Below, piece by piece: positions 1 through 12,195 of a stretch of 64,000 nt of DNA. The DNA is from Climacteris rufus (Eukaryota; Chordata; Aves; Passeriformes; Climacteridae). The stretch lies in assembly GCA_013398175.1 (NCBI GenBank), contig VZRZ01006460.1, positions 758,283 to 822,282 of the forward strand, in the 5' to 3' direction. Position 1 is the first letter of the stretch, and every line of letters starts with the position of its first letter. The notes under the pieces are model-generated. The model was not told the origin of the DNA. It ran no database searches and saw only the letters and a list, made by a program, of their open reading frames with translations. The position numbers and the translations under genes were made by a program.

Positions 1-613
1 GTAAGAACACTTCTTGCTGTGCAGCTCCATATTAAAATCATTTCAATAAGGACTTGATTCCTTTTCTGTGTTGCACTGTGTAGTTCCAAGCATCTGAGTT
101 AGACTCATTACAACATGGTCTATTGGCTAAATTATGAAACCTGACATACTATTGCAATAAAGTACCAAATATCATAGGGGTTCATGAATAAACACAGTGC
201 CAAGTGTGACAAAGGGACAGCAGGCCAGATTCCCTGCCCATTCAAGTCATCATGGCTTCAGAAAAGTAATTTTCTGTTCTCGATAAACATATATGTCTCG
301 TTACCTCTGATGTAAACCACAGGCTTTTTCTTAGATTTCTGAAAAGAAATAGTACTGATTTGTAATAAAACACAGGATTTCTCCACTCCAGACAAAGTTA
401 GTGTTTTGGTATGACTGTTCTTCAGCAGTTTCACCCAAGGGAAAGAATTTTTCTCAGTGATTCCCAATTCACTTTGGTAATTTTTATCACTAAAGCATCT
501 ATAACTGTGGTTCTGAAGCTCTGATATATTTTTGTTTCTCCAGTAATGAAGTGTGTTAAGGATATTTAAATTTACAAAGACTTTTTAGTGACTTTAAAAT
601 CAATATTGGGTGT

Positions 614-644
<31 letters not shown>

Positions 645-880
645 ATTTTCTCTTGGTTGTATTTGTACAACATTTGTTATATGAGTTAGTTGTTAAATCA
701 CTCTGATTTGTCAGGGAAATAAATAAGAATACCATGCCCGTAAAATAGGAGAATGGGTGTTTGGGTTGATGGTGGAAAAAAAGAAAAACTCCTAAAGTCA
801 ATCTTATTCCATAAGGAGTATAATTACCAGTGGCCTCAGTGCTGAGGTCAGGAGGGGTTGTTGGAAATCACTTCCCTTGA
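1..880. other. AT-rich non-coding stretch, no gene seen
   Basis: No splice-flanked or codon-biased open frame is visible on either strand. The only structured element is a short TTTTG-type tract at about 616-645. The bases before 880 grade into the 3' side of the CR1 copy that follows. Confidence 0.6.
616..645 (+). repeat. (TTTTG)n simple repeat
   Basis: Runs of T broken by single G every five bases (TTTTG units, about four copies), followed by more T. Ordinary microsatellite-like DNA. Confidence 0.85.
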
Positions 881-3490
881 CTTACTGGCCACACCATGTC
901 TAATGTAGCCCAGTATACACTTGCTTTTCTCTGCTTGCACGGGAGTTTGCATTTGCCTCTCTTGAACTCCATGATTTTTCCATCCTCTTGTTTGCTGAGA
1001 TTCCTGTGAATAACATCTCAGCCCTCCAGCATATCAATCACTCCACCCCACCTAGTTGTATCACCCAGAAACCCCACAAGTGTGTGTTCCAGCTAATTGT
1101 CCACGCCAGTGATAAACGTGCTACATGGCAGTTATTCCTTTGTGATGGGTTGACCATGGGCGGGTGCCAGATTCCTACCAAAGCCACTCCATCACTCCCC
1201 TCCCCAGCTGGACAGGGGAGAGAGAACATAATGGAAGACTCATGGTTCAAGATAAGGACAGGGAGAGATTGCTCACTAGTTACCATGAACTGCTCCAGCA
1301 TGGGTCCCTTCCATGGGGTGCAGTCCTTCAGGAACAGGCTGGTCCAGCATGGGTCTGTTGCAGGGTCACAAGTCCTGCCAGCAAGCCTGCTCCAGCATGG
1401 GCTCCTCTCCACAGGACCACAGGTCCTGTCAGAAACCTGCTCCAGTGTGGGCTTCCCACAGGGTCACAGTCTCCTTTGGGCATCCACCTGCTCTGGCGTA
1501 GGGTCCTCCATGGGCTGCAGGTGGGGATTCCACCGTGGACCTCCATGCACTGCAGGGAGACATCCCACCTCACCATGGTCTGGACCAGGGACTTCAGGGA
1601 GCAACTCCTCCCCCTCCTTCCTCACTGCCCTTGGTGTCTGCAGGGCTGTTGCTCTCACATATTCTCACTCGTCTCTCTGCTGCTGTTTCCAAAGCAGTTT
1701 TTTCCCTTTCTTAAATCTGTTATCCCAGAGGTGCCACCATCAATGATGGGCTTGGTCTTGGCCAGCGGCAGGTCCGTCTTGGAGCTGGCTAGCACTGGCT
1801 CTGGCAGACATGGGGGAAGTTTACAGCAGCTTCCCACAGAGAAACCCTGTAGCCCCCCTGCTACCAAAACTGAACACTCATTGGACTATTAACCACTACT
1901 CTCTGATCCCAGCAGTTCAGTCTGCTTTTCACCCACCTTGCAGTCTACTCATCCTGTCCACCTCTCCTCAGTTTAGCTACCAGTACACTACAAAAGACTG
2001 TGTTGAAAGTCTTGCTTGAGATAAGCTACATATGTTACTCTGCTTTCATCCACAGAGCCAGCCATTTCATCATAGAAGGCAATCAGGTTGGTTAAGGATG
2101 ATTTAACCTTGGTAGATCTCCACTGGCTGATTCCAGTCATCCTTCTGTCCTTCATGCATCTGAAATGTGGAGTACTTGCTCCATCATTTTCCCAGGAGCT
2201 GACCATGTTGTAGACCTTCCTTCTTGACTTTTTAATATATTCATGTGATACTTGGCTTTTACCAGCAACTAGACCTTCCCCCAGTTGCCAAAGCCTTTCA
2301 AAGATGACGAAGAGGAGCCTCACAAAGACATCAGCTGTCTCAACTTCTGTGGATGCATCTTGTCTGGTCCTATGTCTGGAAATACTTTAATTCTCCCTGA
2401 GTTGATCTTCCTGTAGGGTGGGTAGTGCCTCAGTCCCCACAATTTGCTACTAGGCTTAGAGACCTGACCTTGGCAGTAAAAAGACAGGCAAAGAAGGCAT
2501 TAAGTAATCCAGTCTTTTCTATATAATTTGTAACTATGTCCCTTTCCATCTTGCCTGTACTATTTAGCGGTGAGCTTGCATTTTTCTTCACCTTTCAGGG
2601 CTGCTTATCTATAGAAGCTCTTCTAGTTGTCCCCTATGTTCCATGGATTTCCAATTCCACCTGTGGCTTTTCTAATTCAACTTTCGCATGCCTGGGTGAT
2701 GTTGCTAGATTTCCTGGTAGCCTCTTTTCTAAGTCTGAGCTCGACTAGAACTTCCCTCTTCAGATAATCTGGCTTCCTGCCATATCTGCCCATCTTCTTG
2801 TGCGATCAGAGTGGGCCATTCTAGTGCTTCAAGGAGATTATATTTGAAGATCAACACATTTTTTTTTTTCTCTCTTGGCTCCCCATGGATTCCTGCCTAC
2901 CCATTCCCTGACCAAGCTGAAGTCCACTCTGAAGTCCAGGTCTTTGCTATGTACCTTCCTTGCTTCTTAAATTCAACCTGTTTTCCCACTTCCTTTTAGG
3001 CTTTGATCTGCATACCTTGATGAACCTGCTTAGAAACCTTTCTTAACAGATTAGCAAGACTATTGGGAAAGATGCTCTCGCCTTTCTTTCTCGTGCTGGT
3101 GCCACCACTTCCCACCAGTCCTCACTCCCAGAAGATAATCCATGGACATAGAAGCCAAAGGCTCTCCCTGTGACACCAGCTACACTGGCTTTGATTTGCA
3201 TAATAAATCCTCTCCTATCGAGCCCGTTTCCTTGATGAGTAGGGTCAAAAAGGAACACCATCTTGGCCCTTTACCACAGCTTAGAGCACAGCAGTCATCT
3301 TTGATCTGCTCAAAGTCTCTTGGCAGCAACACTTGTATGCAGACAGGTAAGGAGAAGAATAGATAACAATAATCCAAAGACTCCATTGGTCCTTCTGTAG
3401 TGTCCCACACCAGGGCCCAGGATGAGCAGTCAGCTTCCTGACAGCAGGTCTGACCTGCAGGTGGGTGCTCTGGCCCCTAGAGAAGGAAGT
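880..3490 (-). mobile_element. CR1 LINE copy, 5'-truncated, interrupted by an LTR
   Basis: Read on the plus strand, the sequence follows the antisense of avian CR1 as I remember it. Landmarks are the part with CCCAGTATACACTTGC near 910, the CCTCCAGCATATCAATCACT part near 1,025, AGCCAGCCATTTCATCATAG near 2,054 and AAAGAAGGCATTAAGTAATC near 2,490. GAAGCCAAAGGCTCTCCCTG near 3,151 and TTGATCTGCTC near 3,300 complete the series. Their order matches a single minus-strand element running from its 3' half (left) toward its 5' half (right), ending near 3,490. The copy is old: frames are broken everywhere and no ORF2 protein can be read through. Bases 1,141-1,890 are a later LTR insertion. The exact ends are uncertain by tens of bases. 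Confidence 0.85.
1141..1890. mobile_element. Solo LTR of an avian endogenous retrovirus (TGTGATGGGTTG family), nested in CR1
   Basis: The element starts TGTGATGGGTTGACCATGGG and continues with the CCAAAGCCACTCCATCACTC and GGACAGGGGAGAGAGAA blocks. A middle region repeats CTGCTCCAGCATGGG-type units, and the end reads CTACCAAAACTGAACAC. I know this order from a common passerine LTR family (TguLTR5/TguERVL-like; exact subfamily unverified). No retroviral gag, pol or env sequence adjoins it, so it is a solo LTR or fragment. CR1 sequence lies on both sides. I could not find a clean target-site duplication, and about 90 bases of the expected CR1 are missing at the junction. Open frames of 124-252 codons inside it come from the GC-rich repeat units and are not genes. 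Orientation was not settled. Confidence 0.8.
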
Positions 3491-6400
3491 CTTTTAAATA
3501 AGAATAATCTCATTGGAGAAGTTTAAGGAAGTCCATTCTTTATTTCATGCAATATTGATTACTCTTACTCTTTCTGTTTGTCTTTTTTTTCTCTGAACCT
3601 GTAATTGTGTAGTTTCCCTGATAAGTTATTGGGAAGGGCATGTTTATAAAGACTAGCTTAAATAAATTTTAGCTTACTCATTCTTCATCTGTTTTTCTTG
3701 TGGAACAGCTGGTAGATAACTCCCTAATTATTGTTTATTGATGGTAGAAATTCACTGACCCACATTCTCACAGTCACTCTCCCTGCTTGTTTTAAATATT
3801 ACATCCTTATTCCCTGTGATCGCAGCTGATTATCCTGGGAAAAGCAAATGCTGATGAACAGCTCTACCACCCCATGTTTCCACTGCCTGGGACTCCCAAT
3901 AACCAGTTTGCTTCATCAGGCCGTTTCAACACCTCCTCTTTGGATAAATTTTCACAGGACAGTGCAAGGTTTAGATTCACCTGGAAAGAGGACAAAGCTG
4001 ATGGCTGCACAGAGCAGTGCAGGCTGATGGTTTTCACAGGATCTGTATTACAGACCCTGTGTAATATGCAGGACAAAGGAGTGACTGGTGAACTTAACTA
4101 TGAACAGACAATTTCAATTTCCTAGTAATGCTCCTGTATTATCTGCAGATACATACGAACAGTTATGCTTTTAATTACATCTAGTCAGCATAACATTTAA
4201 TTGTAGATCCTTTAGCACCCAAGTAGGTTACAGAAGGTTGGATAGCTCTTGGATTTGTCACAGGATGCTTGTTTCCCATAGCAATTTAATCAACTATGCT
4301 TATATTTCAGTCTATAACACGTTGGCTTTAGACAATAAATTGCTGAAGATTGAGAGACACCTGCCTCCCCTCATGCTTGTCCATTTCCCAGCTCATCTGT
4401 TAGTCAGTATAAGCAATAATAAATAACTGGTAATTATGTGTTTACTTTCCAGGGTTATTGATTAAGTAATATATCTAGAATCTCTATAAAATAATTAATA
4501 TTAAATTTCCTGGTAGTTTCTGCCTTCCTTCTTAGAAACTAAAGTAGAAAGATCCTATCCTAATTTAAGCAAGGCTGGCTGATAGATCTCCATGAGAATA
4601 TGATGAAAATATAACAGAATGGCATTGCTGACTTAGTCAAACAAATCAAAAATTATTTTTTAAGGTGCCAAGTTTCCAAATTAATTCCATCTAGAGAATA
4701 ATCAAAACTTTAGATCAGGATGCAAGAGAAGAACATGAGCTATAGCTTTTTTTTTGGGCAACCATAAAAGTGTAGCATAGTATGCACAGTAACCAGTGCA
4801 AAACTGGAAAGCAAGAGAAACAAAGCCATAAAATATTATCCTGGAAATATATGCATTTCAGCCAAGCTATATCTACTCACAAAAACTTAAGGACCTCTTG
4901 ATATTAAGCAGTAAATTAACAATTTTTCAGTATTATATTCCTAATGCCTCATTATTATGTTAATCTGGGGTTTTTAAAAATTGAATTAATTAATGGTCTT
5001 ATTAGTATACCTTTAAATTGTGACTACAGGAGAACAGAGTGCTAGAATTCGCATGTTTGCTTTTTTTTTTTTTCCTTTTAATCAAAGTCCAGAGGAGGCT
5101 GGAACCCCTGACACACAGAGTGGAATGATTCTGCCTATCAGTGGTATCCTGCTCCCATGAAAAGCAGCATATCCCACCTCCCTCCTCCTTTCCCACCATG
5201 GGAAAGAAAAAAAGGTTGCCAAGATGTGGAATGTTCTTTCCTCTGACTAGCATCCACAGCATTTGTTTCAGACTACTTACATAGTCTGTTTTCTCACAGC
5301 TATTCTATCTTCCCCTCTCACAGTTTTGGGGAGGAAAAAAATCTACTTATTGAACCTTGGATACCAAACAAATGCCATATTGAACATGTGTTGACATAGC
5401 ACACGTACAGTGTTTTACAGATACAAGTGTTCAGCCTGAGACCAGAATCTTTATGTTAACTCTTTATGAAAACTGCTAAGTCCGAAGATTGAAAGCTTTG
5501 AAGAAACTGTGAATTGCAAAATGCACAGAGGAAACATCCATCTTTTACAGGTGGGCAGAAGAACAAAATACTTGGATACTCAGAGCAAGAATGAAGTGAG
5601 TTGTAGGTGTTGTCTTGGCTTTGTACTGACACTGCACTTCAATGAAAGATAGTTATCATTAAACGAAAAGTAACATTGGATTGTCATTAATGGAATGAGA
5701 AAAGCACGTGGCAGGTAACAGAGAAGGAAACCCCTGAAAGAAATGTTTTCTGAGAGACTTTTTTTTCCCCTGATTGGGGAAGGAATAAACACTACTGCCA
5801 TGGATGTATTAGCAAGAATAAGAGGGATATTCTACACTGGGAACTCCTGAACATTTCATAACTGAAATCTATTTGGCTGTCTGCCTGGACTTCTGGGCTG
5901 AACCTAGTTGGCATTGAAATCAAACAGGGCACTCTCACTATTAGCATCACGATGGGAGTATTATGTGGAGGCAGTAACTGGTGCAGAAGTAGTTCACTTA
6001 TGCATGAAATAGACCTGCAATTGCTCTGGTCAGCACTCTAAAATTTCATGTTGAAGTCAAAGACCATATGCTACACCCTGGCCTCATTCTGAGGCACTTC
6101 TAATGGGTAAGCGCTGAAGTTATACAACCCCACGGACTATTTACATTAATTATTTTGTTTGCTTCCCTTGAGATGTAGGATTCTAATGCAAAAGATTATT
6201 TAAAGGCCCAAAGATGGGTTGTAGGACTCTGAGTAGCTGACAGGACTCATATGGGTAGCAGGGAGGTCTAAATGACACTTTTCATCTATGCAAATATATA
6301 TGCAACTCAAAGTCTCAGATAAATTTTTGGTATTCTACAGCAAAAATAAGAATAATGTTAATATTTAATTGATTCATTCAATATGCTAATTTCCCATAAA

Positions 6401-9400
6401 AAATTCTCCCCACACCTATCTGCTGTGAAATGCTCGGTTTACAGAATAAAAATCTAAGAGTGTCGATCTGTTTGGCAGAACTGTCCATGAATAACTGGAT
6501 TATAAATTAAGCCAAAGCTATCAGAAAAATAAAGGTGAAATCTTGACCCGGATAAGGGTCACATGCCTTTTTGACTTATCTGATCAATAGCTAGCACCTA
6601 AGAGACGGGCACTGCATACTTTCAACAGAGGTACTAGCTCACAGATGAAGCTAAATGCCAAGGATCACAAACTGGACCATGATGGCAACCAGACAACTTA
6701 AAATAAAAGCAAAAGCATCCAACACACAAATCTAAATTGCTGCCTGAAGTCATCGCATGAGGTTATGTAAATTCACCCGCACTCCCAAATGTCCCTCAGA
6801 GCCTGAGGTGGCTCCATCTATTTGAGCTCCAGTGCCTGTGTGCTCCCCTGTGTGTCCCCAGGCACTGCAGCCACACGGCCGCCAGACAGACCTGGGTAGG
6901 TCATGGCAAGTGGCACACCAAGAATCATTGCCCTTTTCGCCTGATTGATGTTTTGCCCCACCTACCACGTACATAAGGCAATCCCAGAAATGCTTGGCTT
7001 CTAAATTTAACTCTTGGTTGAAACTCACATCGTTTCTTGCTTCCAGAATCCTTTGTCTTACTCTCATTCAATCTATTGCCATTTTTCCGTTTGTCTTCCC
7101 TGTGACATGGAATTGTTTACCTTTAAGGGACTTGCCCTGCTATTTGCTTTAAGGGTCTCTTTGCTTCCCTGGATTCCTACATATTGCTCTTGCTGCAATT
7201 CTGGCTGGCATAATTTAGTTCCTAGCCTGAACTTATTTAGTTCCTAGCCTTGGCTTTTCCTAATATTTAGTTGCATTTTCCATGCTGTCTCTAACCCTCA
7301 GGGATGATCACTCACATCCCACCATGTCTGATAATTCACTGAGGACAATAATTTACACCTTTTATTTTCAAGTCATGGAATGGAACTCATTCATCTTTTC
7401 AGATGTGGCCAGAGAATCCCTTGCCTCTTGTTGGGCCAGAAAACAAACATTAGTGGTGATATGACTGTGAGATAGAATGTATCCTTGTAGGTGGGATATT
7501 CCTGAATTAAGGCTGCGTTTCCATCACTATTTGTACATCATACCTTGAAAAAATTGAAAGTAATTGAAGCCAGTATAGCATTTTGTACAAAGCCTGCTGC
7601 TACTGCATGAGTTAAACAAGACCCAAATACTCAACCACAAGGACTCCTAGCAGAGATTTAGGCCAAGCAATATCTAGTTTTTAGCTCCTTGTCAGACCTA
7701 GGCAAGAAGCAGGCACCCAACACTCAGCCCTGTGAAGGCTGAGACAGCTCTGAGCATGTGGGGAAGTGAATACCTAAATACCTGGGGCACTTTCAAGACA
7801 AACAGGGAGGCAACCCTGGAATTTAGGTGCCCAAAGGGTTAGGTGTCAAATGAATGTTGGATTTCAGGACCATAGTTTAGGACTTACGTGTTTTATGTGG
7901 GACACAGGCAGGATTTTGGCCCCTGTGTACTTTATTGCTCTTTTACCACCAACTCCAAAGTGTGGGAATCCAAAGCACTCTTCATATATTCTGACAGTGA
8001 ATTATCTGAATCTCAAATGTTTGCATGCATGTACTGTTTCTGGAGGAAACACCTCTGTTCACACCTCTGTTTCACACCTCTGTTGTATGGGAAAAGAAGA
8101 TAAAATATATGGTTGATGATAATCTCCATACCTATGTTTCTGTAATTTGCATATAAGCTTTAGATTGGAAGTTTTGTTTGTTTCACAGCTATTGTGCCAT
8201 ATATTGGAATAGTTTTATATTAAAACAGCAACTGTTTCTGTTTTGAAACAATAAAAAGGGACAATCAATTATTTGAATAGTGTTGTCTCAACTTGCGTGT
8301 TAGTTAATTTCTGTAACAACTTCAAAGACTTTGAGTCTGTATTTGTTGAATTATCGTAACTCCAAAATTAGCATGTTTAAGGTTTTGGTTTGTTTTGTTT
8401 TTTTTTTAATCTCACATACAGTTTGCAGTCAAACTAGATGGATATTGTCTAATCTAGATACTCAATCATCTTCTTTTTCACCATGCTGGAATGATACCAA
8501 ACAGGAGAAGGATAACTTGTTGCATAACACCTTTCTATGGTATGAAGTACTATGAACACTTGCAAAATTGTGTTGGTTCAGATAAAGCTAGACTGACTTG
8601 TTTTATTGCATGTGCTTGGCTTAAACTGACATAAACTGGCTGCTGACATAAACATGACCATCATTTAAAGTTTCCTAAATGGCTGGCTAATTCTAATGAA
8701 TGTCTATCTTAACTAATGGCCTTAAAAACGCCTTTCTTGAAATAAGAGGTCCAAACCTTCTACATAAGCCAGGTACATCTAAAAGTACTGGGCTTCAACA
8801 AATCTGTCTGGATCAAGATCACACATTGTTCTGACACTGCCATATTTAACAATCAGACTTTAATTTTGCCCTGAGTTAAAAAAAAAACATTAATAACCAA
8901 CCCCCTTCACTTGCTTTTGTGTATCAGGATACTGTAGTGTATGTTAGCAGTGAAGCACAAGTGCTGGATACCTCAAGACTGATGTGGAATGCCTATTTCT
9001 TATTTGTGTCTCTCCAGAGAGATATGTAACTGTATGTCTTCTAGGTGCTCTACGGTGCTGATGCTAATCCAGACCCTGCCAAGATAATTTAAGGGGATTT
9101 GAAAAAATGTGTGCCTTGCACTTGTCTCTTTTCTCTCTTCTGTCATTTAAACCATATGTTTTCAGGCCCAACATGTATCTCTTTTTGGTGTGGAATGAAG
9201 CAGCACAAGTCTGCTGAACATACCCTCATCTGCCAGGTTTGCCATGAACTCAGGGTACCTGATGGATTGAGTGGCAGAGAGAAGAGACACCACAACTGCA
9301 GTGGCCTGGACTCCTTTGTCTCCAGTGCTGTTGGTGAAGTGGTTCACCAACACCAATTAATTTACCCGTGCTCTGGCACAACAGAATCCCAGTTATAACT

Positions 9401-10120
9401 GACACCTAAATGGAAATGTAATACACAGACTTAGCAATATATTTATCTGGCTTCTTCGATGGTGAACATCAGAAAATGCCATGGTTATGCCAGTTGTGGT
9501 TCACTAGTCAACGAAATAGAAAGGAATAATTTTAGGCTGAAATAAGAGAATAGGTATAGCTATTTGAATCCTTACAGTGTCTAGCCAGTGTCCAAAAAAT
9601 CCTATCCAGATTGTACATATTGCTTGGGGTAAAACAGGAGCATAGGTAAGACTTAACTTCTCAGCCAGTCCTTCTGTATTTCGTGTTGTCTTGCCTTGCT
9701 CACATCTTTGCCCTTCTGCCATTAAAAACCAACATTAATTTATATCCATCGATTTATGTAGCATTTGTCAATTACTGGCTGATTATGACCATTGCATAGC
9801 AACGAATGTAAAGGTTTTCCAGAATACAGACTTCCAACATTTTTATTATGTCATCTTAGCATTGTTAGCAGACAATTATAACATCCATGTCCCATCAGTA
9901 GCAAGCCAGTATCAGAACCAAAACCACAACCACTCTGAGCTCCTTACATCAGAAGTAACAAATGTTACGCGTAACAAATGCTTGCTTGTTAGACACAAGT
10001 TAGGACAGACGGTATCCATCAGCACACAACAGTGTTTCCTAAGGAAAGCTGGACCTCAGGGTCATTTAGTAGAAGACTCCTGAAAGCACCGAGGAACACA
10101 TGGGATGGCCAGGTTCTGGT
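3491..10120. other. Unannotated AT-rich DNA, no gene recognised
   Basis: No recognisable coding exon, RNA gene or interspersed repeat. A small three-copy tandem repeat sits at 8,050-8,084. Short open frames of 60-105 codons occur on both strands at the rate expected by chance and none has a recognisable domain. It probably lies upstream of the CpG island that follows. Confidence 0.5.
8050..8084 (+). repeat. Three-copy CACCTCTGTT tandem repeat
   Basis: The unit CACACCTCTGTT, with small length changes (10-13 bases), occurs three times in a row. A minor replication-slippage repeat. Confidence 0.8.
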
Positions 10121-10289
10121 CACGATACAACCTGACACGATCCTCCCCGCTGCAAAGCGTCTCCGCCTGACTCTTCCCGCGGGAGCGGCTCTGCCTCCCT
10201 CCGGAATCCTTTCCTCGTCCTCCTCAGCGGGATAACGAGCCAGCAGGGCGGTCAGAGACAATTCATTCCCAGGGAGAGGGATAAGCGGC

Positions 10290-10301
10290 TAATTAATTAA
10301 T
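10290..10301. promoter_or_regulatory. TAATTAATTAAT homeodomain-type motif in CpG island 1
   Basis: Three overlapping TAAT/ATTA cores sit directly between GC-rich sequence (GCGGC on the left, GTGGCGGGC on the right). This is a typical homeodomain binding core, inferred from motif only. Confidence 0.35.
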
Positions 10302-10694
10302 GTGGCGGGCACCGAGACAAAATGCAGCGCTGCAAGGTTTGGGGTGTGCTGGCTCAGCAGTCCCCTCGGCTGTACAGCTGACTTTCTTTATTCATGTCTT
10401 TCGCCTTAAATTAGGAGGGGTTGGGGGGCGGCCTCGGGGGGATGCGGAGCCGCCGGCGCTGCCCCGCGCGGTGCGGGCGGGCGCGCAGCCTTTCCCCGCG
10501 CCTTGCACAAGTGTCCGGGGCGCGGGGCACACCTCCGGGTGAGCAGAAAACAACAACAAGATAATGGCCCCTAATGCGCACCCTGGGCACGGATCACACG
10601 TGGGCCGCTCCCTTCCTGTGCGACCGGCGGGGAGCCCGCCTGCCGCGGCGCGGCGCGGCTCGCTCCGCGGGGAGGGACCGACGCGTCCGGCGGT

Positions 10695-10722
10695 GGGCAG
10701 GGAGGGAGGGAGCGAGGGAGGG
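10695..10722 (+). other. G-quadruplex-capable G-rich tract
   Basis: Six GGG runs separated by loops of one to five bases on the plus strand, inside the CpG island just before the assembly gap. Sequence pattern fits the usual G4 rule; formation is inferred. Confidence 0.55.
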
Positions 10723-10743
10723 AATCGCCTTATTAACGCATAC

Positions 10744-11095
10744 NNNNNNNNNNNNNNNNNNNNNNNNNNNNNNNNNNNNNNNNNNNNNNNNNNNNNNNNN
10801 NNNNNNNNNNNNNNNNNNNNNNNNNNNNNNNNNNNNNNNNNNNNNNNNNNNNNNNNNNNNNNNNNNNNNNNNNNNNNNNNNNNNNNNNNNNNNNNNNNNN
10901 NNNNNNNNNNNNNNNNNNNNNNNNNNNNNNNNNNNNNNNNNNNNNNNNNNNNNNNNNNNNNNNNNNNNNNNNNNNNNNNNNNNNNNNNNNNNNNNNNNNN
11001 NNNNNNNNNNNNNNNNNNNNNNNNNNNNNNNNNNNNNNNNNNNNNNNNNNNNNNNNNNNNNNNNNNNNNNNNNNNNNNNNNNNNNNNNNNNNNNN
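10744..11095. other. Assembly gap (352 N) in CpG island 1
   Basis: Unbroken N run flanked by strongly GC-rich sequence with G-runs. Such sequence is often lost in short-read bird assemblies, so real promoter or first-exon sequence is probably missing. Confidence 0.99.
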
Positions 11096-11330
11096 GAGAG
11101 CGGGCGGCGGGGGGAGGCGGCGGGCGGCACGGCTGGAGGCCGGAGGTTTATCCTCTCCCGAGGGGAGAGGGCAGCGCGGGTCCCGCAGCCGCCTCCCCGT
11201 CCCGCGTCTGCCCCAGCCGTGTTGACAAACAGCAGCGCCCGTGTGAACGAGTAACAGTCAGCCCTGTGCCCGGAGCAGAGGGAAGCTTCCTGGCCCAAAC
11301 CATCCTCCTGAGGGCGGCTGGCGTGTGTGA

Positions 11331-12195
11331 ATGGCTTTTACTCTCCTGTAGCAGTGGGCTTGTTCTCTGCTCGCTTTTTCTGGACGTGGTAGAGGAGAAG
11401 GATGAAAGAGAAGGGCTTGACAATGCTCTGCTCCAGTGCTCCCCGTAGCTGTGGCTCCCCAGTGTGGTTCCAAGTCTCCCCTGAGTAATGACCATCTAGT
11501 GCATGCTGGCTGCTTGGGGACACAGGCATTCCCCGGGGGCTGTTTACAGCCTGTGGCCGCAGCACGGGGAACCTCGGTGAGACTGTGGGGTTGCCGAGCA
11601 GTGCAGTCTGACGTGAAGGTAACTCACACCAGCGTACGGTGAACTTGAGGCTACGTCAGGAATGGGTTTGGTTAATACTCCTCAGATGTGAACAGCACGA
11701 CCTGGGCAATGAGAAGATGTCAGTACTGCCTACCTTAAAAGAAAAAAGTTGTAAGCTATTGGTCTCTCAGATATTTCATTCAAATTGAGAAATTTGTAAG
11801 TTTTAGAAGGTATGAAAATGTTAGTACTTGCCAAAAATTAGACATGAGGTAGAAGTTTGAACTCGACTGAAGTACAGTCTAATGATGTTTGTATTTGGTA
11901 TTGAAATGTATTATTGAAAACTTTAAACACCAACCTTTTTTTGTAAAAGGTAAAAAAAGAGCTTGTATTTACTTACTTGTAGGAAAGAGAAAATGACGTC
12001 TGCTTTTCAGAACTTTTAAACCGGGAAATCATGTATTTCACAATGCTGTTCAGTGACCAAGCTCAGGGCAATGCTGCAGGTGACCTCAGCCAGGAGCAGA
12101 TCCCTCTTTTGCCTTCCAAAAGCCAGATGAAACAGAAGGGGATCAGGGATCACAGTGCAGCTCAGGGTGAAAGGGAGCCCCAAGCAAGGCTGGCT
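11331..12195. other. Non-coding flank of CpG island 1
   Basis: The composition returns from GC-rich to AT-rich over this interval. I see no exon with convincing splice sites and no repeat. Confidence 0.5.

Larger units (their letters stand above)
10120..11330. promoter_or_regulatory. CpG island 1, candidate promoter/first-exon region (core missing)
   Basis: GC content and CpG frequency rise sharply at about 10,120 and fall back by about 11,330, in otherwise AT-rich DNA with few CpGs. In birds such islands usually mark a promoter. The island contains G-rich tracts (about 10,415-10,440, 10,695-10,722 and 11,103-11,125). It also contains a TAATTAATTAAT block at 10,290-10,301 and a donor-like CGG|GTGAGC at 10,538/10,539 on the plus strand. 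Its centre is replaced by 352 Ns, so the transcription start and any first exon may be hidden. Long frames crossing the gap (for example 10,564-11,448) consist largely of unknown residues and are not evidence of a gene. The direction of transcription is not proven. Confidence 0.7.

Noticed and set aside
1164..1892. Plus-strand frame of 242 codons (and overlapping 252- and 124-codon frames)
   Set aside because: It lies almost entirely inside the solo LTR and owes its length to the GC-rich internal repeats. No domain or splice logic.
10564..11448. 294-codon plus-strand frame across CpG island 1
   Set aside because: More than a third of it is unknown residues from the N gap, and the readable parts are low-complexity GC-rich translation with no recognisable domain.
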